Assembly: GCA_009193035.1 (NCBI GenBank)
Contig: SWDT01000768.1
Location: 1-64,000 of the forward strand
Source of the DNA: Halicephalobus mephisto
Lineage: Eukaryota > Nematoda > Chromadorea > Rhabditida > Panagrolaimidae
Direction: 5' to 3'
DNA: 64,000 bases
The notes below the pieces were generated by a model. It ran no database searches. It worked only from the letters and a program-made list of their open reading frames with translations, and had not been told where the DNA came from. The position numbers and the translations under genes were made by a program. Position 1 is the first letter of the stretch. The number at the start of each line of letters is the position of its first letter. Positions 57,013 to 64,000 of the stretch are shown here, one piece after another.

Positions 57013-59168
57013 TTCACGAGGGAAATAATAGCCCTGAAAATAATTACTTACAGAAACCAGTGGACTTTAAATCCGGTAAACGTTAGAAATTACAGGTTAA
57101 ATATTTAAAAGTCATCACAATCTTGCGGAAGCTAAGAACAAGTGTAATTATGTAACTGTCTCGAGAGAAATTCTCGAAATACCTAGGCATTAATTTCAGA
57201 AAATAATTTTTAATTGTGTTATTACTAACCCATAAATAGAGATTTCTTTGAAATTGTTTTGGCACGAATGTTTGGAATTTAAAAAAAATTTTAATTAAAA
57301 ATGCTCGTTATAGTCTGTATTGAATTATGGAAAATACCACAGTCTTCCACGGGATTTTGGAATGTTGTAAAAGCTTTTGAGATTTCCCAGGGTTTGGAAA
57401 GTTTTCACGAAACTAGAATATCTTGGAAATACTCAAAAAATTTTAAGTTAGAAATGCCCATAAAATTCTCGAAAATTTCAGACTTTTTTAGGTTCTAGAA
57501 ACACGAAATTCTAGCTTTATGATTTTAATTCCGTGTTAAAAATAATATAAATCAGGTGCCATTAACATATGTAACGTGACAAAAGTATTATTTAAATGCT
57601 TAATTAATGATCAAGCAAAGGGAATAAAACTGTTGACATACTGCACCTAAGTAACGACTATAGGATTCCTGGAAAAAAATTGTACTTCGTTAGTCACCTA
57701 CACTGGTGTAAATGTAAAAAATAAACAGTCCGAAACTCTCTCTTTCGGAGAAACCCCAGAAAATCCTTTTAAATAAGTGCCTAATATTTGAAAAAATCTG
57801 CTACAGCTTCCATTACTAGGGATTATTAAGCAAGTAGTGGAAAATAACACCATTATTAAAATGGAAGACGAACATTATTAAGAAAATGTCTTGGAAGGAG
57901 TTTCCGGAATGTTTACGACATTTTAAAGCCAAGAGAATCAGATTTTGCTTCCAGAAAATACTACTGGACTTCAAAAAGTTCTAAAAATTGTCATGAAATT
58001 CTCAAAATTTCTATTAAATTCTATGAAATTGTGACAGGCTTTAAAAACAACCAGAGGTCCTTGAAGATGTCAATCTTCCACTATATTCTGGGAAGCTTTA
58101 GAAAACTCACTAAATTTTAGAAAATTCCAGAGCTTCCTATTGAACTCTAAAAAGTCCATAAAATTTAAGAAGATTGTATAAAATTCCCAAAACCTCTCAC
58201 TGAATCCTGAAAGAATCTAAAAGTCTCAATGGAATTCCAACAAAAAATACGGAGATTATTTATATCTCTTGTTAAAAAATTGAAGAAACATGACTTATAA
58301 AATAAATATGAGGTTGAATTTAAATATCAAGACATCACACTAAAATCATTTGAACCAGCTTTGGGAGGGAGTATACTTTTCTATAACTAGACGTTCTCGT
58401 TGTTTGATGTCGTTAACGCCCAAAAGCGATGCTTAAAATACATACTAATTATTTGAGGCTTATGAAGATCTTCCGCATGATAGCATTTGTGTTAAATAAA
58501 TTAACAGATGAACCATTCCTGTCTTAAGACATGAAACTTGTTTGTTTAGACGGCAGAACGAAAAACGAAGAAAAAATGAAAATGAAAAACTAGCTCGGAT
58601 AATAATTATCCTATGAAGATTAAGACAATGCTGGATCATAATTCTCTATGCCCATCTTTCGCCAGCTTATTTGAAATTCCAGCATCAGAATCTAATAAGG
58701 CATGTAAGATATTTTGCGGAAGACGACCGAGAAAAATTCACAGCAAAAGATAAAAACAAGCTGTTTTGAGAAGAATTTAAAAGAAAAGGCTAAAAATTAC
58801 GCAATGATGCACATATTCGATCTAGCACATTTTTCTGATTGGTTGAATCGGGTAATTGGAATAACTAGCTAAATTCGGCAACACTACTGAACTTTCGAAT
58901 AACTCGTTCGCATTTTTTATTCCATTAACTTCAAATATATTTTGAATCCCACGTCAGGAAAAACCTAATAATAAACATAAAATGTTTCGTTCACTGACCT
59001 CATTTATAAAAGTTATTCATTATTAATTAGACCATAAAAAACATACTGACTAGAGAACTTTTAGGTAAATGTCATACACTATCATTTGAAATAACCCGTG
59101 CTCGGACCTCGGGGGAAATGTCTCTAAATACATTGGAAATGAAAATTCACGACTAATTACAATGAGGA
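57013..59168. other. Long intergenic region
   Basis: No gene seen. TTC/GAA-rich degenerate repeat occupies about 57300-57500 and 57890-58230, with TTCTAGAA at 57493-57500. The rest is AT-rich. It holds the receptor gene's upstream region and the 3' flank of the nuclear receptor. Confidence 0.5.
57890..58230. repeat. TTC/GAA-rich degenerate repeat block
   Basis: An intergenic example of the same repeat texture as in the introns, so the family is not confined to introns. Confidence 0.5.
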
Positions 59169-61028
59169 CTACTTATATATTTTCAAAAGTTTGATAAGCA
59201 GGGAATCCAGCTGCCAGAGATCGAAGAACTCAATTTGGTGATGATTCTCGATACATTCCATCCCAACACTCTAAACGGAAATTTAATGAATTAAAAGTAG
59301 TTTTTGACTTACAAATATATTAGAAAGAAGTAGAACTAGATTCCCAATTCTCTCCGCAATTGTGCTGTCATCGTAACCTTGCTTAAAGTAGAAGTGGTTC
59401 AGACTTGCAAATAAGGCATCAATCTCGTTGTTTAAAAGATCTTTCGTCGATAAAGACACATTCCAAACCACACTCCTCCACGAAACAAGGGCCTTCAAAG
59501 CACAGAATTCCTCATGTTTGAGATCCATCTCTCTCATAGGATCAATTATTTCTGCTATTACTCGGTTCATCAGAGGCTTGTAAAGCATGGTCTTTATCTT
59601 GGAGTTAATCTCTTCCTCATCTTCCCAACCTATGTTTGAGTTCTCCGACATGGAGACAAACATTCCATTCGACATAACGAATTTTTCCGGGTATCCAATT
59701 CTCAAAGTGTAATAAGCCGGATCTAGAATTGCGTGGTAAAGCACGGCTTTCCGAAGTAAAATTTTCTGAAATGAATAATTCTCATGTGAATAACTAAAAA
59801 ATACATACTTTATCTGCAGTGTTTAATGAATAAAAATGACTCCAGCCTCTGAGCCACTCGAATGTAACCAGAATTATGGATCGAATGTCTTTTTTGATTT
59901 CCATGAACTTCAGAGGTCTCAGATCATCCTTCAGGAAAGGGATTTCCGAATCACTCTCAGAAAGCAAATCATTCAAGTATCTGTCGCAGTACAGGATTTT
60001 TCTTCTTTCAATCGTCCTACATTCCTCAGCTATTACATTCCGAAGGATGGATTCTGGATTCCAGTAAGGTAGAGAAACTTCTGATTCGTTTCTAATAGGG
60101 GAAGAGATCCTCTGGTTACTGTCGCAGATTATGGGAGATGTTGTTGGGACATAGTTGTTACTTTGAGGAGTCTGCTCCACAATAATATAACTGGTTGCAC
60201 TTTGTGATCCATCAAAGATCACTGACCCAGTGGTACTGGAAGCAGAGGACAAAGAATCAGATCGTCCACTTATGAATGGCGTGACTTCCACGTTCGATGA
60301 TTCCTAAAATTATCGTGTAGCAGGTGGACTATGCACTCCCAACTGATTTGGACTCCAAACTACACTACGAATTGCGTCAGCGGAAAACTCACAATGAAGA
60401 TGTAATTCTTATCATTGGATGCTGGGATGACCTTTGAATATTGTGCCAAAGTCCTGGGTTCTACACACTGCCAGGAGGTGACTGGAGCTTGCTTGGCTAC
60501 AGTGCTGTACTTGATTTTTCTCCTTCCCATTATAGAGTCCCGTCTCGGTTGGACAGCTACAAATCAATAACTTTGGAAGAATTACGACAACCAAAACACA
60601 CCTCGTCTATCCATTCCTGCTTGGATACATTTCCGGTAACGACAGGCCCGACAAATAACACGCATTGCTACAAATGGCATTGTTCTTAAGGTAAATAACA
60701 ACAACAGACCATAATTAATTCTGCAATTGTTATCATGGGAACATTCAAATCGTCTGTTGAGGGTTACTGTTCTCCTGAAAAAAGCAGCACATGCCGAACC
60801 TGAAAGTTATTCATATATGAAAAAACTAAAAATACAGTGACAAACAAGAAGGAGCACTAAAATGATATCCATTGGATGGAGCGCTGCAAACGTGGCACTT
60901 TCTTTCGTATTCATTATTCTGGCACCATTCTAACGGGGAATTGAATACGTGATCACTAGCTAAAAATAATAATCACAAAAAGCAATAAAAATGAACTTAC
61001 CTGACTGTTCTACTATTACTTCCATCAT
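59169..61028 (-). CDS. Nuclear hormone receptor, nematode supplementary type
   Basis: The start at 61028 gives MMEVIVEQS. The DNA-binding domain begins [18 protein letters not shown] and continues through the P-box [12 protein letters not shown] to [12 protein letters not shown]. The second finger ends [17 protein letters not shown]. All zinc-binding Cys that I can place are present; the stretch between INY and VICRAC was not fully spliced. The ligand-binding domain has [20 protein letters not shown], the helix 3-5 signature, and ends with a helix-12-like [13 protein letters not shown] at 59169. The P-box is of the type common in the expanded nematode HNF4-derived receptors. One DNA-binding-domain intron of 46 bp has a GTTTGT donor and the TTCATATATGAA palindrome. 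The exact nhr number cannot be given. Confidence 0.93.
60810..60821. repeat. TTCATATATGAA palindrome in nuclear receptor intron
   Basis: A perfect 12-bp palindrome in the 46-bp intron that splits the DNA-binding domain next to the P-box. Confidence 0.85.
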
Positions 61029-61480
61029 CGAGATGAATAAAAGTGAACTTGATTTAATTTGCAGAAATTTTTCTTCCAAAATGAAATTCAAGTAATGTCA
61101 AGAAACAGAAAAACACGGAGACTGGTCGTCCAACCGAGTTTGTTCATTCAAATCACCTCGTGAAGGGGTCCACTGATAAGGAATTGCTTGAGGATTTCAG
61201 AACTCAATCACAAAGTTTCGTTTACCCAACTGTCATCCAGTCAAATAAGGACAAATACGATCGGAAAACATCTCAACTTTCTGCTTCGTAGTCAGCAAAG
61301 TACGTTCAGTCAAAACAACGTTCATCAATGCACATGGGTTTTTATTCTTTTTGATAATTTCTCGATAAAAACAAACAAGTTATCAGTAAGGTTCATAAAA
61401 CTTCCGAACAGGCCATTTCATTCTTTGACTCTATGCTATTTCCTAACTAGGCAGTTACTCCTGAAGCATTTGAAGCTCGA

Positions 61481-63243
61481 TTAATCCGTATAGAAGGGAT
61501 ACTTTGGGGCATACGAACTTTCACCATATTGTACTTTTTCTTTTTCTTCCGATATGTTGACTTTCCCAAAACAGCATTCCCTGAAAAAAACTGATATATA
61601 AATCAGTCAATGCAAATCACCTGTAATAAGGACTGGGTAAGGACGGATAGAGTTCGCTGAGAATAGAACTTGGCATTCGGACCCGCTTCCTCGACGACAA
61701 CAGTGCTTCTAATTCTTTTCCAAGTTCATCAGTATCTTCAACGACATTACCGGCTTCATCAGTAACTGTCACTTGAACTATGGATTCGTTGTTATCTTGA
61801 GTTGCCTCCGTCACATCTCCATTCACATTGGACGGGTCGGGTTTAATATTCTTCACTTTGATCTTCGTAAGAATATCAGACAACAAAGGAATTGTTCCAA
61901 TAATAATAGGTAAAGACATTGAAAGTTTTTGGTCAACCTAAAATTAACACATTATCGTGAACATTAGTTGGAAGTTAAAACTTACAATTAATTCTAAGAA
62001 ATACTGCAAGTTGATGGAACTACATTTAGAAAGTCTGGGGGCCAGAGAAGGAAGTAATACTTTTTCGTCCCACTCACGCTGGGCACTTGCTGGGACATCT
62101 GGCTTTTCAATTGTTAAAATATTTCGGCTTGTTTTCCTCGTACATTCAGATCCACTGAATGTCTTTGCCCTAAAATTTGACATCTAGAAAGAAAGACACT
62201 ACTGTGAAAATTAGAAATGGAAAATCTTATGGAGTTTTAAAATCTGAAAATTCCTAGAACTCAAGGATTCCGACAATGATCTCGAAATTGTGATAGCAAA
62301 CATGAGAAATAAATGTTATAAAGGTTCTCGACGCGAATTCCCTGAGTCTTCGAAATTTCTAAAATTTTTAGTTTTGAATAGTTTTAAGTTCCCATTGGAT
62401 CCTAGAAGAGTTAAAAAGTTCGTATTCAATTCTCAACGGTTTCAGAATATTAAATAAGACTCTAGAGGATTCTGGGAGCTTCCACAAGATTCGGGTTTTG
62501 GGTAAAAACCTTACCGATAGTTGACTTCTTGTCGGAGACGGATAGTGGGGGATTTAATGGACCTCTGGCTTTCGTTGTTGATCTTGCAATGAGCGGTTAT
62601 CGTTTCTCCAGGAGTGTACCCACTTCTTTCGACACTAATCTGAGCGCTAATGCAACCTTGTCTTCTGCAACAGAATCTGATATTGTAGTTGGAGTCCGAT
62701 GCAGAAGCTGGGGTCAGAGCTTCTGCATCACCGTTGATGTCTTCTATTCCCACGACTGTAAAGACTTTCATCGCGATGATATCAAAGTCCCAAGGTCTTT
62801 CGCATGTCGCTTTACATGTGTATCGAACAAATCCAAATTCGCCTTCGAAGGACGAAGGCAACGTCTTGGGCAAAGTGTATGAGAAAGGCACTTCATGGAC
62901 CCCGGCTGGTAGTATTTTTTCCTGAAATCAGTAATTACTCCGCAAATTGGAAGAAATTACTTACTCTTGATTTTCCGTCTGGAGAAGTAGTCACGAATTT
63001 TGAGGTATAATGAGTATTTAGCTGTTCACAAAAATAAGGAACACTGTCGCTGCAGTGGATTCTGGACTTCCCAGAATGTTTGGTCCAGTATGTCCTTGCC
63101 CGACCCTTGAGTTCAAGCAGAATCTCATTCACTTTTTTTTCTTCGCTAGTTTCAATAATGACTTTTCCGGTAATTTCCTGTCCGGCAAAGTAGACTTCTT
63201 CTGGATTATTGAGAACAATCTCAAACCGATCGAGTTTAACCAT
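61481..63243 (-). CDS. Arrestin-domain protein (alpha-arrestin, ARRDC type)
   Basis: Starts MVKLDRFEIVLNNPEEVYFA GQ at 63243, the usual N-arrestin opening. It continues KVIIETSEEKKVNEILLELK and, in the next exon, EKILPAGVHEVPFSYTLPKT. The C-arrestin half has ISAQISVERSGYTPGETITA followed by HCKINNESQRSI and LRQEVNYR, and then LQYFLELI. The last exons carry an acidic linker and end YAPKYPFYTD at 61481. Alpha-arrestins act as adaptors that bring ubiquitin ligases to membrane cargo, usually through PPxY motifs. I see no exact PPxY in the exons read. About 440 residues, normal for the family. One intron (62220-62500) is TTC/GAA repeat. Confidence 0.92.
62220..62490. repeat. TTC/GAA-rich degenerate repeat block
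   Basis: It fills the intron between the C-arrestin exon and the following exon, with words such as GGATCCTAGAAGAG and GACTCTAGAGGATTC. Confidence 0.5.
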
Positions 63244-64000
63244 GATAAATACAATTATTTACAATTTCCTTTCCATCTAAAACGTGACTTTTGGTTAATT
63301 GGATGCCAAGTGCCAGCCACAAGGGGAACTAGCAATAAAAGTTTATGTTAACAATATGTAGACAAGGAATCGATACCACGGATTGTTCGGATGGACTACG
63401 GGCAGACGAAACAAAAAAGTCAGCTGTTACTCAAGTAATGTCTACTTGGATACTTTTGACGCAATAATTCATTCAAAAATTTCAAATAGAACGAGTAATT
63501 TTAATACGCCAAAGTAACTTAATGAATTCAAGTAAAAATAAAAATCTATACTATGTGAAATCTACTTTTAAATTTCTTTTCTTACTCTTTTGCGGAGAAA
63601 TTTTTAAATATTGGAAAACCAATATGATTGAGGGAGAATTGAGCCCTGAGGACACAATGGAGGGCTCTAATTCGCCATGAAAAGACGCTTCAACCCCATA
63701 TCCTTACTGTAGTGCATCCGGGGCTTGTGCCAGATGATTCCGGCGGAAAAAAATAAAAATAAAACAGGCCATTTGTCGAAGTCAAACTTGGTTCTTTGAG
63801 CTCACCCGACTTTTCCAGAAAACTAATAAATTGGAAAATTAGAAAAGACAATTAGGACAAAAATAAGCCTAAAAAGGAATCAAGTGTACTTGATAAGTCT
63901 ACGTGAGAATCAAGTCGTTGGAAATAGACCATTCTCAAATTTCAGGTTAGACATAGTCTTCCCTAGAAGATATGACGGCCAATAGAGTGCCATCTGTGAA
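63244..64000. other. Right-edge intergenic sequence
   Basis: Upstream region of the arrestin-domain gene. No gene recognised on either strand before the window ends. Confidence 0.4.

Noticed and set aside
1..64000. CRISPR arrays, bacterial operons, prophage or viral genes
   Set aside because: None seen. The gene structure is entirely eukaryotic, with spliceosomal introns throughout.

Overview
The window looks like a nematode chromosome segment, most likely rhabditid. Genes are split by many very short introns (about 41-60 nt) ending in TTTTCAG-like acceptors. Several start codons follow an AG acceptor directly, as in spliced-leader trans-splicing. The gene content is nematode-typical: a DAF-2-type insulin receptor, a Clc-like claudin, a nuclear receptor with the nematode P-box, a nematode globin and an arrestin-domain protein. 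DNA is AT-rich and coding density is high after about 8 kb. All gene models were read by eye from splice sites and reading frames; no database was searched. Family names therefore rest on recognised motifs, and exon ends may be off by a few codons.

Layout. 1-9 kb: a small acidic gene (-), about 4 kb of AT-rich intergenic DNA, an unrecognised Cys-rich gene (+) with an apparent one-base frame break, and a coiled-coil gene (+). 10-20 kb, all (-): Clc-like protein, flavin monooxygenase, PTPDC1-type phosphatase, and a probable FN3-like membrane protein. 20-21.5 kb is unresolved. 21.6-31 kb, all (-): RMND1, a divergent MYST acetyltransferase just upstream of it (operon-like spacing), and a complete insulin/IGF receptor. 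31.6-37.4 kb: BCKDH E1-alpha (-) divergent from mitochondrial-type valyl-tRNA synthetase (+), then a core-1-galactosyltransferase relative (-) that has lost its acidic catalytic motifs. 37.8-43.5 kb (+): NAA10 and PDZD8. 43.7-57 kb, all (-): globin, CNK scaffold, polypeptide GalNAc transferase, peptide-type GPCR. 59-63.2 kb, all (-): nuclear hormone receptor and arrestin-domain protein.

Most genes are single-copy housekeeping or signalling genes with no obvious shared pathway. DAF-2 and CNK both feed Ras/PI3K signalling. RMND1, BCKDH E1-alpha and the valyl-tRNA synthetase look mitochondrial. The GalNAc transferase and the core-1 relative both belong to mucin-type O-glycosylation.

The least expected signals are non-coding. 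A perfect 12-bp palindrome, TTCATATATGAA, recurs inside five tiny introns of five unrelated genes. Two dispersed repeat families sit in introns of unrelated genes, and one of them carries a 65-bp segment in opposite orientation in its two copies. Blocks of TTC/GAA-rich repeat, with many TTCTAGAA sites, fill many introns.
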